From Akkermansia muciniphila (lineage in GTDB: Bacteria; Verrucomicrobiota; Verrucomicrobiia; Verrucomicrobiales; Verrucomicrobiaceae), in NCBI GenBank assembly GCA_945882215.1, contig CAMCWM010000001.1, positions 123,042 to 187,041 of the forward strand: DNA of 64,000 nucleotides. Direction: 5' to 3'. The position numbers and the translations under genes were made by a program. Under the pieces are notes generated by a model. It saw nothing but the letters and a program-made list of their open reading frames with translations. It made no database searches and was not told the origin of the DNA. Below, piece after piece: positions 1 to 7,739 of the stretch (its first letter is position 1; every line of letters begins with the position of its first letter).

Positions 1-973
1 TCACCGTCACACCGCACGCGGCGGTCATGACCTGCGTGACCATGTCATCGAGATCAAGCGTGCGGGCACTGCGGCGGAGGACATCGCTCTTCGTTTCGAC
101 CTGCCCGACGAAATCCCACGGCCCTGCGGCAAGAAAACCGGTGGCGGCGATGGCTTGCGGATCATTCGGCGAAAGGACATCGCCTGCGATCTGCTCACGG
201 AGGAACTGGTCGTAGGGTTTGTCGGCGTTCAATGCGTTGATCACGTAATCGCGGTAGCGCCAGGCATTGTCGCGACGCTGATCACGCTCAAAGCCGTGCG
301 TGTCCGCGTAGTGTGCGATGTCGAGCCAGTGGCGCGCGTAGCGCTCGCCGTAGCGAGGTGAGGCGAGCAGACGGTCAATGAGTTTTTCATACGCCTTCGG
401 GTCTTTGTCTTGAATGAATGCTTCTACTTCTGCTGGTGACGGCGGAAGGCCGTGGAGATCGAAGCTGAGGCGTCGGATGAGTGTGCGGCGATCTGCTTCA
501 GGCGAAGGCTGAAGTTTGTTCTCAGCAAGCTTCGCGTGGATGATCGAATCGATGCTCTGAGGCGTGCTGAACTTCGTTAACGGCTGCCAAGCCCAGTGCT
601 GGAGGCGTTTGTCGGCCAGCGCGGCTTTGTCTGTGGCGTTTTCAGGCCAATGGGCACCGGATTCGATCCATGCTTTGATCGCAGAGACCTGCGACGAAGT
701 GAGCGGATCACCTTTCGGCGGCATGCGCTCCTTTTCATCCGTGTTGGTGATGCGCTGGTAGAGAGGCGATTTGCCGAGGTTGCCCGCAATGATGGCCGGA
801 CCATCGTGACCGCCTTTGAGAGCGAAGGACTTTGCATCAAGGCGGAGTTCGCCTTTCTGCTTCTTTTCGCCATGGCACTCGATGCAGCGTTCTTGGAGCA
901 GCGGACGAATCTCGCGGTCGAAATCGACGGCGAAGGCGGAAGTGATGAAAAAGAGGAAAATCGCGGGTTTCAT
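1..973 (-). CDS. Planctomycete-type cytochrome c / DUF1549 protein, partial (3' end outside window)
   Basis: The frame is open from an ATG at 973 to the left edge, so the ORF track omits it for lack of a stop. The start MKPAIFLFFITSAFA is a signal peptide. A haem-type CxxCH (CIECHGEKKQKGELRLD, C30/C33/H34) marks a PSCyt1 domain. After it come 'ERMPPKGDPLTSSQVSAIKAWIESGAHWP' and the DUF1549 signature 'RRLSFDLHGLPPSPAEVEAF...LASPRYGERYARHWLDIAHYADT'. The DUF1553 half should lie beyond the window. Family members are exported, often large gene families of Planctomycetota/Verrucomicrobiota, linked to polysaccharide use; their biochemical role is poorly defined. The start overlaps the stop of the GntR gene by 4 bp (ATGA), which indicates translational coupling. 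Confidence 0.9.
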   Translation of the reverse strand, partial: MKPAIFLFFITSAFAVDFDREIRPLLQERCIECHGEKKQKGELRLDAKSFALKGGHDGPAIIAGNLGKSPLYQRITNTDEKERMPPKGDPLTSSQVSAIKAWIESGAHWPENATDKAALADKRLQHWAWQPLTKFSTPQSIDSIIHAKLAENKLQPSPEADRRTLIRRLSFDLHGLPPSPAEVEAFIQDKDPKAYEKLIDRLLASPRYGERYARHWLDIAHYADTHGFERDQRRDNAWRYRDYVINALNADKPYDQFLREQIAGDVLSPNDPQAIAATGFLAAGPWDFVGQVETKSDVLRRSARTLDLDDMVTQVMTAACGVTV

Positions 974-1671
974 CGTTTGGCCTTCGTTTTGGCGGCGAGA
1001 TCGCGGGCGGTCTCCTCCATGTGATGTTTCATCGCCTTGGCGGCGGCGGCGGCATCGTGAGCGGCCACGGCGGTCAGAATGGCGGTGTGATGGTCGATGG
1101 CACGCTGCTGGCCGACATTGCCGATGGTCACGCGACGGCTTTCGCGGCCGAGATCGGCCAGGGATTCGAGCATCAGTTTAAGAATCTCGTTGCCGGCGAT
1201 GCGGGCGAGGGTGCGGTGGAAGTCGATGTCGGCTTCAACAGCCTCATCGTGGGTTTCAGCGGCCACCAAGCGGTCGTGGATGGCGCGAAGTTGCTTCACA
1301 TCGGCCACTTTGGCCTTCAAGGCGGCCTGACTCGCGATTTCAGGCTCGATGGCGGCGCGGGCCTCGCTCAACTGCCGCAGGCGCTCGGGTAATTCGGGCA
1401 GTAGCAGCGAAAGGGAGCCGCTGAGCGGCTTGTGGAGCCGGTTGACGGCCCGGATGCCGCTGCCGTGGCGGATTTCGAGCAGGCCTTGGAGTTCGAGGCG
1501 TTTGGTAGCCTCGCGCAGCACGGTGCGGCTGACGCCGAGGCGCTCGGCCATGAGACGTTCGGGCGGCAGCTTGCCATCGCCAGACTCGACCTCGTCACGC
1601 AACTGGCGTGCGAGACGCGAGCAGACCTGCTCGACGAGCGATGGAGTGGGTTTGAGCGGGGAGAGAGTCAT
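970..1671 (-). CDS. GntR-family transcriptional regulator, FadR subfamily (FCD domain)
   Basis: This is a 233-residue DNA-binding regulator. A winged helix-turn-helix fills about residues 10-76 (PPERLMAERLGVSRTVLREATKRLELQGLLEIRHGSGIRAV). An all-helical FCD ligand domain follows at about 95-220, with the usual Asp/His-rich metal or acid-binding region (DIDFHRTLARIAGN, MKHHMEE). FadR-subfamily proteins usually sense organic acids or sugar acids and repress the adjacent operon and themselves. The downstream gene starts inside its stop codon, so the two are co-transcribed. A perfect palindrome lies 3 bp upstream of the ATG and suggests autorepression. The ligand is unknown. Confidence 0.92.
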   Translation of the reverse strand: MTLSPLKPTPSLVEQVCSRLARQLRDEVESGDGKLPPERLMAERLGVSRTVLREATKRLELQGLLEIRHGSGIRAVNRLHKPLSGSLSLLLPELPERLRQLSEARAAIEPEIASQAALKAKVADVKQLRAIHDRLVAAETHDEAVEADIDFHRTLARIAGNEILKLMLESLADLGRESRRVTIGNVGQQRAIDHHTAILTAVAAHDAAAAAKAMKHHMEETARDLAAKTKAKR

Positions 1672-1673
1672 GC

Positions 1674-1697
1674 AATTGGTAGGAGGTCATACCAATT
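1674..1697. promoter_or_regulatory. Palindromic operator candidate for the GntR regulator
   Basis: AATTGGTA-8 bp-TACCAATT is a perfect inverted repeat that ends 3 bp before the GntR start codon (1671). Half-sites of this kind (TTGGT/ACCAA) are typical of FadR-subfamily operators such as those of UxuR, ExuR and PdhR. On the minus strand the left half reads AATTGGTATGACC, close to the TTGGT-N3-ACC spacing. Binding here would block translation initiation or transcription of the regulator and the coupled cytochrome gene. That assignment is inference. Confidence 0.55.
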
Positions 1698-1836
1698 ACG
1701 AGAGTCCCTGGCGGCTCTTTCAGGACAGATTGGGTCTCGATGGCCAGGCCTCCGACAGCAAGTCTCGCAGCACTTGCGGCTTGAGCACGCGACTGAACGC
1801 TGGACAATGACGCGCCGAACCGACGACTGATCCGAA

Positions 1837-2526
1837 ATGCACCTCCGCGACACATTGCTCAATCTCGCCATCACCTGCGTGCTGGTACTGATCATAGTGC
1901 TGGTGGCGATTCTTTTGAAGGAGAGCCGCCCTGCGCCGCTGCCAGCGCTGCCGGTGGGTGTGGCGCAAGTGCCTCCAGGACAGAATGCGGACGCTGGTCG
2001 TGTGCCGCTGTCAGAGTTCAAGGTGTTTCCCAAGGCACGCCTTGTGGAGAGCCGCACCAATGAAGCAGACACCCTGCGCATCAAAGTGAGCGACACGGAG
2101 GATGAGCAGGTGTTTGTGCTCTACTTCGTGGATGCGCTGGACCCGGAGTGGACGCACCCGCAGCGTGTGCAAGAGCAGGCGCGCTACTTTGGCGTGAGCA
2201 GTCAGCGCATCGTGGATGAGGGCAAAAGAGCGGTGCAATACGTGACGCAACTGCTGAAGGAGCACCCGTTCACGGTGATGACGCGCTGGGAGCAGGTGCC
2301 GGAGCGCAGCCGGTTTTATGCGCTGATCCTGGTGGAGTACAGTCCCGGGAAGTGGGTTTACTTGGCGGATCTGCTGGTGCAGCAGGGTTATGCGCGAGTG
2401 GCGGGTGTCACCACGAGCCTGCCGTCGGATGCGCGTTCGCTGAATGACTACGCCTTGGAGCTTCAGGCTCTGCGGAAGCAGGCGGAGCAGAAAAAGGCGG
2501 GCATATGGGCGGCTTCGAAGCTGTGA
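1837..2526 (+). CDS. Membrane-anchored staphylococcal-nuclease-like (SNase) domain protein
   Basis: The 229-residue protein starts with a single N-terminal membrane anchor (LNLAITCVLVLIIVLVAILL). A thermonuclease-like OB-fold follows from about residue 70: 'DTLRIKVSDTEDEQVFVLYFVDALDPEWTHPQRVQEQARYFG', then 'VQYVTQLLKEHPFTVMTRWEQVPERSRFYALILV' and 'LADLLVQQGYARVAG', ending in the characteristic 'LRKQAEQKKAGIW'. The Arg and Glu residues that catalyse DNA/RNA hydrolysis in SNase are only partly recognisable, so nuclease activity is uncertain. The domain would face the periplasm. The gene is transcribed divergently from the GntR regulator with a 165-bp gap between them. Confidence 0.75.
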   Translation: MHLRDTLLNLAITCVLVLIIVLVAILLKESRPAPLPALPVGVAQVPPGQNADAGRVPLSEFKVFPKARLVESRTNEADTLRIKVSDTEDEQVFVLYFVDALDPEWTHPQRVQEQARYFGVSSQRIVDEGKRAVQYVTQLLKEHPFTVMTRWEQVPERSRFYALILVEYSPGKWVYLADLLVQQGYARVAGVTTSLPSDARSLNDYALELQALRKQAEQKKAGIWAASKL

Positions 2527-2583
2527 GAGGGCTTAAAACTCCGGCATTGATGAATCATGATGCGTTGATACGATGGCTTTACC

Positions 2584-3561
2584 TTGGCCTCCATTCTCAA
2601 ATCTCTGAGCCTTATTGCTGACCCGACGCGGGTGCGGCTTCTGCTGTTGTTGAAACAGGAGGAACTCAGCGTGGCGGAGTTGCAGGAGGTGCTTTCATTA
2701 CCGCAGTCGAATATTTCGGCCCAATTGGCGAAATTGAAGGCCGCAGGACTGGTCAGTGATCGCCGCAGCGGCAAGAACCGTCTCTATCAACTGGATGAAC
2801 CCAGCGCGAAGGACAAGGAATCCCATGAGCACTTTCTGGCGCTGATCGAGGCGGCCGGCGGTGAACTGCGCGAGGTGACCAAGGACAACGAGGCGCTCAA
2901 AGTGGTGCTGCGGAAGCGTGCACAGACGGCGCAGGCTTATTTCGACGCGCTGGCGGGCAAGTTTGGCCGCCATTACATCCCGGGACGCTCGTGGAAAGGC
3001 CTGGGCGAGACGTTGCTCAAACTGATGCCGCCGCTGATCATCGCAGATCTGGGCGCGGGCGAGGGGACGCTTTCGCAACTGCTCGCGCAGCGGGCAAAAA
3101 AGGTGATCGCCGTCGATAACAGCGAAAAGATGGTGGCCTACGGCGCGGAACTGGCGCTAAAGCATGGCTTCACGAACCTCGAATTTCGCCTGGGCGATCT
3201 CGAAGCGCCGCCGATCCCACCACTGAGCGTGGATCTGGTGTTTTTGAGCCAGGCGCTGCATCACGCGCAGAATCCCGAGAAAGCACTCAAGGCCGCGCAC
3301 ATGCTCTTAAAGCCGGGCGGGAGGATCGTGGTGCTGGACTTGTTGAAGCATCAGTTTGAAAAAGCGCGTGATCTGTATGCGGATGTGTGGCTCGGCTTTT
3401 CCGAAAGCGAGCTGCATGACATGCTGGGCCGTGCAGGCTTTAAAAAAATCGAGGCCAGCGTGGTGCATCGTGAGAGCAAGAGCCCGCACTTCCAGACCAT
3501 CCTGGCGGTGGCGGAAAAAGAAAACCGCCTCACTGCTTCGGGGCACTGGAGCGGCTCGTAA
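2584..3561 (+). CDS. ArsR-family HTH fused to a SAM-dependent methyltransferase
   Basis: The fusion has 325 residues. The N-terminal ArsR winged helix (about 5-80) reads 'SLIADPTRVRLLLLLKQEELSVAELQEVLSLPQSNISAQLAKLKAAGLVSDRRSGKNRLYQL'. The C-terminal class I methyltransferase has motif I 'IIADLGAGEGTLSQLLAQ', then 'VIAVDNSEKMVAYG', 'LVFLSQALHHAQNPEKAL' and 'LKPGGRIVVLDLLKH'. Such fusions are known regulators in several phyla; their methyl acceptor is usually unknown. The start is a TTG at 2584: an in-frame TGA at 2566 and the absence of any ATG leave no better choice. The 3' end overlaps the convergent hydrolase gene by 32 bp. No arsenic-binding Cys pair is visible in the HTH. Confidence 0.9.
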   Translation: MASILKSLSLIADPTRVRLLLLLKQEELSVAELQEVLSLPQSNISAQLAKLKAAGLVSDRRSGKNRLYQLDEPSAKDKESHEHFLALIEAAGGELREVTKDNEALKVVLRKRAQTAQAYFDALAGKFGRHYIPGRSWKGLGETLLKLMPPLIIADLGAGEGTLSQLLAQRAKKVIAVDNSEKMVAYGAELALKHGFTNLEFRLGDLEAPPIPPLSVDLVFLSQALHHAQNPEKALKAAHMLLKPGGRIVVLDLLKHQFEKARDLYADVWLGFSESELHDMLGRAGFKKIEASVVHRESKSPHFQTILAVAEKENRLTASGHWSGS

Positions 3562-5170
3562 CGCGGGCGGCGGGCATCGACAGGCCGTTTTGCAGCAGCG
3601 TGAGGCCATTGATCTTCTTTTTGTCATCACGCGTGAAGACGAGCGTGGCATCAACAACATCGTATTCAAAACGGTCGGCGGCGGTTTCAAACACGGGAAC
3701 CGAAGGCTGGCCCTCAAGCTGGGCAAACAACGTGTTCGCACGCACGGTGACGGTGAGTTTCTTCAACCCCATGACGGCATACTCTCCGGCGTAGGGCTGC
3801 AGTTCCTTCGAGGTGCGCAGTTTGTAGTCGGGAGGCGTGCCGCTGACGCGTTTCGCCGTGAGTTCACGGCCGTTTTGGAACAACGTGAGCGACTGGATCG
3901 CGTCTTTGTCGCGATTGAAGCCAATCTCCGCCGCCACGGCCTTGTAGAAGAAGCGATCCGGCGCTTTGGCAAAGGCACGCAGGAACGCCTGGCCGGTGAG
4001 GTTCACCCAAAGCTGGCCGTCACGCAGCAGCACGGTGAAGCGTGAGTCGCGATCCATCTCATACACGCCAGGGTATTGTTGCATCGATTCCGCAGGCAGT
4101 GTGATCTCCTTCTGAACAGTCGGAGGCGTCGTTTTGGCTTTCGATGTTGCGGAGATCACAGCAGAGCCGCCCAAGCTGTTGTTGCTGATCAAAACAACGC
4201 GAACGATGCTCTTCGCGGGAATCACCTGCAGCCCGGAACAGTAGCCGCCAGTGCCACCGTCGTGATGGAATGTTAAATCGCCGTCCAACTTGCTTATGAA
4301 CACTCCGAGACCAATCTGACCGCCGAGAGCAGGCGCATCGGCATGCGGTTTCAATGCGATGGCGAACGCCTCCTTCAGCGGCGTCTTTTCTGGATGCAGC
4401 AGCGCATCGCCGAACTTCAGCATGTCCGCCGCCGTGCTGCGCAGTGCTCCGGCTCCGGCCATCGCATTGAAATGCCACGGCCTGACCACTTTTTCGCCGG
4501 CATGCGGCGTGGCATGCGGCATTCTGGCCGGCTTCACCGCTGTGTCGTTCAAACCGAGTGGCAGGCAGACCTTCTTCGTCACCGCGTCCTCCCAGGTCGT
4601 CTCATACACCCTGCCCAGCAGATAGCCGAGCAATCCCACGCCGACATTCGAGTAACTGCACGCATACGGCCCCTCGCCCTCAAGCTTCGCGTTCGTGAGA
4701 AAGGCCCCCAGCAGCTTCCCATCGTAATTCGCATACGGATCTTCCTCGGCCATGCCTGCGGCGGCGTTGGCCGGCAGGCGCGGCAGCCCGCTGGTGTGCG
4801 TGGAGAGCTGCTCCAGCGTGATCGCGGCGATACGCGGATCGTCAAATGGTCGTTTCAGAATCAACAGGCTTCCAACCGTCGTCTCCAGCGTCACTTTTTT
4901 CTCCACCACCGCCTGCGCCAGCAGCAATCCGGTGAAAACCTTCGTGATCGAGCCGATCTCGAACACAATTTTCTCCGGCGGCGTGTCCTTGGCTTCAGGA
5001 GCTTTGCCTGCGATGGCAAAACGCACCTCGTCGCCAATGCGCTCGCCGGTGACGATGCAGCCAGCCTTGAGCTGCTTCGCCTGCTGCGTGGCAGCTTCGG
5101 CCAGCGTGTGGGCTTGCAGCGTGTGGGAAATGAAAAAGGCGGGTAACAGCGCCAGAAAAGCAAATTTCAT
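3530..5170 (-). CDS. Exported serine hydrolase, beta-lactamase / penicillin-binding-protein class C family
   Basis: The 546-residue protein has a signal peptide MKFAFLALLPAFFISHTLQA. The catalytic SxxK is S74-ITK77 (EIGSITKVFTG), the second motif is Y173-SN (CSYSNVGVGLLGYLLGRVY), and the third is HDGGTGG at about 304-309 in place of KTG. This is the layout of AmpC, EstB and D-aminopeptidase-like enzymes. After about residue 350 come two similar C-terminal beta modules (MQQYPGVYEMDRDSRFTVLLRDGQLWVNL and LQPYAGEYAVMGLKKLTVTVRANTLFAQL), the 'DUF3471-like' lipocalin-type tail. The substrate could be a peptide, ester or beta-lactam and cannot be decided from sequence. The gene is convergent with the ArsR-methyltransferase gene. 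Confidence 0.9.
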   Translation of the reverse strand: MKFAFLALLPAFFISHTLQAHTLAEAATQQAKQLKAGCIVTGERIGDEVRFAIAGKAPEAKDTPPEKIVFEIGSITKVFTGLLLAQAVVEKKVTLETTVGSLLILKRPFDDPRIAAITLEQLSTHTSGLPRLPANAAAGMAEEDPYANYDGKLLGAFLTNAKLEGEGPYACSYSNVGVGLLGYLLGRVYETTWEDAVTKKVCLPLGLNDTAVKPARMPHATPHAGEKVVRPWHFNAMAGAGALRSTAADMLKFGDALLHPEKTPLKEAFAIALKPHADAPALGGQIGLGVFISKLDGDLTFHHDGGTGGYCSGLQVIPAKSIVRVVLISNNSLGGSAVISATSKAKTTPPTVQKEITLPAESMQQYPGVYEMDRDSRFTVLLRDGQLWVNLTGQAFLRAFAKAPDRFFYKAVAAEIGFNRDKDAIQSLTLFQNGRELTAKRVSGTPPDYKLRTSKELQPYAGEYAVMGLKKLTVTVRANTLFAQLEGQPSVPVFETAADRFEYDVVDATLVFTRDDKKKINGLTLLQNGLSMPAARVTSRSSAPKQ

Positions 5171-5251
5171 GCGCTCAGGCTATGAAAGTCCGCCGCAAAC
5201 ATCAAGGCGTCTGATTGACGCGGCCCCCTTCCCCGCCTCCAATGCCGCGCA

Positions 5252-6475
5252 GTGAGAGACACCCTGGAAGATCTGGAAAATTTCATCATCGACGTCGTCA
5301 TCAACAACCGTCGTGGGATTCGCGCGTCCATGCTGCGGGTCATCTTCCGCGGGCTGTCAGGCATCTATTCGGCGGTGGTGCGGACACGTCTCTACTTGTA
5401 CCGCCATCGCTACATTCACGATCATCACCTCGGTGTGCCTGTCATCAGCGTGGGCAATCTCACCGTCGGCGGCACGGGCAAAACGCCCGTCGTCGAGATG
5501 CTGGCAAAGGCGCTGCATGAGCATGGCCGCCGCGTGTGCATCCTGAGCCGCGGCTACAAGAGCAAGCGGCAGAAGAAGCTGCCGTTCTCAAAAAAACTGG
5601 CCGCACGTTTTGGCTTCATTCCAAAGCCGCCCGAATCATTGCCGCGCATCGTGTCCGATGGTGAGAAGGTGCTGCTGGACTCGCACAACGCGGGTGATGA
5701 GCCCTTCATGCTCGCAAAAAACTGCCCCGGCATCCCGGTCGTGGTGGACAAGAACCGCGTGAAGGCCGGGGCGCATGCGATTCAGAAGTTCGGTGTCGAT
5801 GTTCTCGTGCTCGATGACGGCCTGCAATACCTCAAGCTCAAGCACCGGCACGACATCGTGCTGATCGACAAGACGGCCCCCTTCGGCAACAATGGCTTCA
5901 TGCTCCCACGCGGCACTCTGCGCGAGCCGCCGCGCAGTCTGCTCCGCGCCAGCTACATCTTCATCACGAAATCGGATGGCGATAGCGAGGACATCATCAA
6001 GCAGATCCGTCGTTACAACCGCGCCGCCGAGATCATCGAGTGCCGGCATCGCGCGATGCACTTTGAGAACATCCACACAGGCGAGCGCATGCCCATCGAC
6101 GGCCTGAAAGACAAGTTTGTCGGCGCCTTGTCCGGCATCGCCGTGCCGGAGAGCTTTGAAAACGGCCTGCGCAAGCTCGGCGCGAAGGTGGAGGTGATTG
6201 CCCGCTTCGCCGACCACCATCGCTTCCACGGGCCGGAGCTGCATCAGTTCGTGGAGCGTTGCGTTCGGCGGGATGTGCACTGCATGGTCACGACGGAGAA
6301 AGATTTCGTGCGTTTCCCGAAGATGGCCGTCGCCGACATTCCGTTCTATTTCATGCGCGTGGAGATCGAGATCATTCGTGGTCGCGATGTGTTCGACAAA
6401 ATGGTGCGTCTGATCGCGGAACCGCGCCGTGTGCCAGCCGGAGTGCTGCCGGCGGATTTCATGGAGGCTTCGTGA
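5252..6475 (+). CDS. lpxK: Tetraacyldisaccharide 4'-kinase (lipid A biosynthesis)
   Basis: LpxK phosphorylates the 4' position of the lipid A disaccharide precursor at the inner membrane. The 407-residue protein carries the family P-loop '[16 protein letters not shown]' (GGTGKT at 73-78), 'SRGYKSK', 'DEPFMLAKN', 'VDKNR', '[24 protein letters not shown]' and '[10 protein letters not shown]'-type motifs. A hydrophobic stretch lies before the P-loop. It is longer than E. coli LpxK (about 328) because of an extra N-terminal segment and a basic insert ([13 protein letters not shown]). The start is a GTG at 5252. The stop overlaps the fdhD start (TGATG), so lpxK heads a compact operon with genes of unrelated function. 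Confidence 0.95.
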   Translation: MRDTLEDLENFIIDVVINNRRGIRASMLRVIFRGLSGIYSAVVRTRLYLYRHRYIHDHHLGVPVISVGNLTVGGTGKTPVVEMLAKALHEHGRRVCILSRGYKSKRQKKLPFSKKLAARFGFIPKPPESLPRIVSDGEKVLLDSHNAGDEPFMLAKNCPGIPVVVDKNRVKAGAHAIQKFGVDVLVLDDGLQYLKLKHRHDIVLIDKTAPFGNNGFMLPRGTLREPPRSLLRASYIFITKSDGDSEDIIKQIRRYNRAAEIIECRHRAMHFENIHTGERMPIDGLKDKFVGALSGIAVPESFENGLRKLGAKVEVIARFADHHRFHGPELHQFVERCVRRDVHCMVTTEKDFVRFPKMAVADIPFYFMRVEIEIIRGRDVFDKMVRLIAEPRRVPAGVLPADFMEAS

Positions 6476-7299
6476 TGAGCGCTGAAAATCCCGCCATCAC
6501 CGAGGTCCGGCTGCTCAAGGTGAACATCGCCGGCACTCAGAGTGAGATCGATGATGTCACCGCACGCGAAGAACCGCTCGAAATCCGCGTGGAAGGCCGC
6601 TCCGTGGCGGTGGTGATGCGCACACCCGGCCACGATGAAGAACTCGCCGCCGGATTTCTCGTCAGTGAGGGCGTCGTGCAGAGCCCACGCGACATCTTGG
6701 AAGTCTCGCAATGTCCCAGCACGGGCAACACGAAGGGAAACATCGTCGATGTGCTGCTCGGGGGTGCTGTGGTGAACTGGGACTCGCTCACGCGGCATGT
6801 CTTCAGTGCCTCAAGCTGTGGCCTGTGCGGCAAGACGAGCATCGAGAGCGTGTTTCAGCAGTTTCCGGCGGTGAAAGGCGACTGGGCAGTCTCCCCATCC
6901 CTGATCGCAAGCCTGCCTGACAAACTGCGTGCGGCGCAGGAGACTTTTTCCAAAACCGGCGGTCTGCATGCGAGCGGCATTTTTGACCTCGAAGGCAATT
7001 TGATCGTCCTGCGTGAGGATGTGGGCCGCCACAACGCACTCGACAAGATTCTCGGTTACGCCTTGCAGCGCGATCTGCTGCCATTGGACCGGCACATCCT
7101 GCTCGTCAGCGGTCGGGTGTCGTTTGAGATCATCCAGAAGGCGCTTGCCGCTGGCATCCCTCTCGTGGCGGCCATTTCGGCTCCGAGCAGTCTCGCAGTT
7201 GATTTCGCGGAGGAGGCTCATCAAACGCTCATCGGCTTCCTGCGGGGTGAAACGATGAATGTTTACACCCATCCACAGCGCGTCACGATCCAGCCATGA
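6475..7299 (+). CDS. fdhD: Formate dehydrogenase accessory sulfurtransferase FdhD
   Basis: FdhD carries sulfur from a cysteine desulfurase to the molybdenum cofactor of formate dehydrogenase. The 274-residue protein shows the CxxC loop 'SASSCGLCGK' (C115, C118) and 'LREDVGRHNALDKILGYAL', both diagnostic, plus 'GHDEELAAGFLVSEGV'. The ORF track extends it upstream to 6259, but that part lies inside lpxK; the ATG at 6475, overlapping the lpxK stop, is the natural start. A cysteine desulfurase follows two genes later and fits the known IscS-to-FdhD relay. No formate dehydrogenase gene lies in this window. Confidence 0.95.
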   Translation: MSAENPAITEVRLLKVNIAGTQSEIDDVTAREEPLEIRVEGRSVAVVMRTPGHDEELAAGFLVSEGVVQSPRDILEVSQCPSTGNTKGNIVDVLLGGAVVNWDSLTRHVFSASSCGLCGKTSIESVFQQFPAVKGDWAVSPSLIASLPDKLRAAQETFSKTGGLHASGIFDLEGNLIVLREDVGRHNALDKILGYALQRDLLPLDRHILLVSGRVSFEIIQKALAAGIPLVAAISAPSSLAVDFAEEAHQTLIGFLRGETMNVYTHPQRVTIQP

Positions 7300-7733
7300 A
7301 ACAGGTTCAACTCACCGTTTTCATCATCTGGGGAGCTTTGTGTACTTCGCTCCTCGTGTATGCCGGGATGATCAGTTCGATGACCTTCGTGCCGGGCAGG
7401 AATGATGCTTCATCGTTGAGTTCCATCATCGCATTGGCCGCGGGAAGCGCGGCGGCGCTGAGTTTTGTGCTGCGCAAGCTGCTGCTGGGCGGTTTTGCAG
7501 ATGGGAAGCTCCATCTGGATGATCCGGCCCAGCGTGGACGCTTTGTGGCGGGGAATGTCGTGGTCTTCGCGCTGAGCGAGGGCATTGGAGCACTTGGATT
7601 CGTCAACGGCATCAGTTCCAGCGGCAGGGTCGATGCCTGGCTCCCTTACATCGGCCTCGCGTTCATTCTGATGCTGCTGCACATCCCGCTGCCATCACGT
7701 TTTCAGCCGAAGAATGAAGGTTATCAGCGTTGA
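7296..7733 (+). CDS. Small four-helix integral membrane protein of unknown function
   Basis: I do not recognise a characterised family for this 145-residue protein. Four hydrophobic segments are clear: QLTVFIIWGALCTSLLVYAGM, LSSIIALAAGSAAALSFVLRKLLL, RFVAGNVVVFALSEGIGALGFV and WLPYIGLAFILMLLHIPL. The Glu in the third helix (ALSEGIGALGFV) recalls subunit-c-like or small transporter-like bundles, but this is weak. Its ATG overlaps the fdhD stop (ATGA), so it is translated with fdhD and precedes the cysteine desulfurase by 6 bp. Context might suggest a link to sulfur or Mo-cofactor handling, or only shared transcription. Confidence 0.75.
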   Translation: MKQVQLTVFIIWGALCTSLLVYAGMISSMTFVPGRNDASSLSSIIALAAGSAAALSFVLRKLLLGGFADGKLHLDDPAQRGRFVAGNVVVFALSEGIGALGFVNGISSSGRVDAWLPYIGLAFILMLLHIPLPSRFQPKNEGYQR

Positions 7734-7739
7734 AGTGGC

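Noticed and set aside
27-361. Small plus-strand ORFs at the left edge
   Set aside because: They are antisense to the partial cytochrome/DUF1549 gene, which is open through the edge with a signal peptide, CxxCH and DUF1549 motif.
2541-2575. Possible heptad array upstream of the ArsR-methyltransferase gene (GATGAATCATGATGCGTTGAT)
   Set aside because: GAT triplets occur but do not keep a 7-bp register for more than one or two units.
6259-6474. N-terminal extension of the fdhD ORF
   Set aside because: It lies inside lpxK. The ATG at 6475 overlapping the lpxK stop gives a normal FdhD length.
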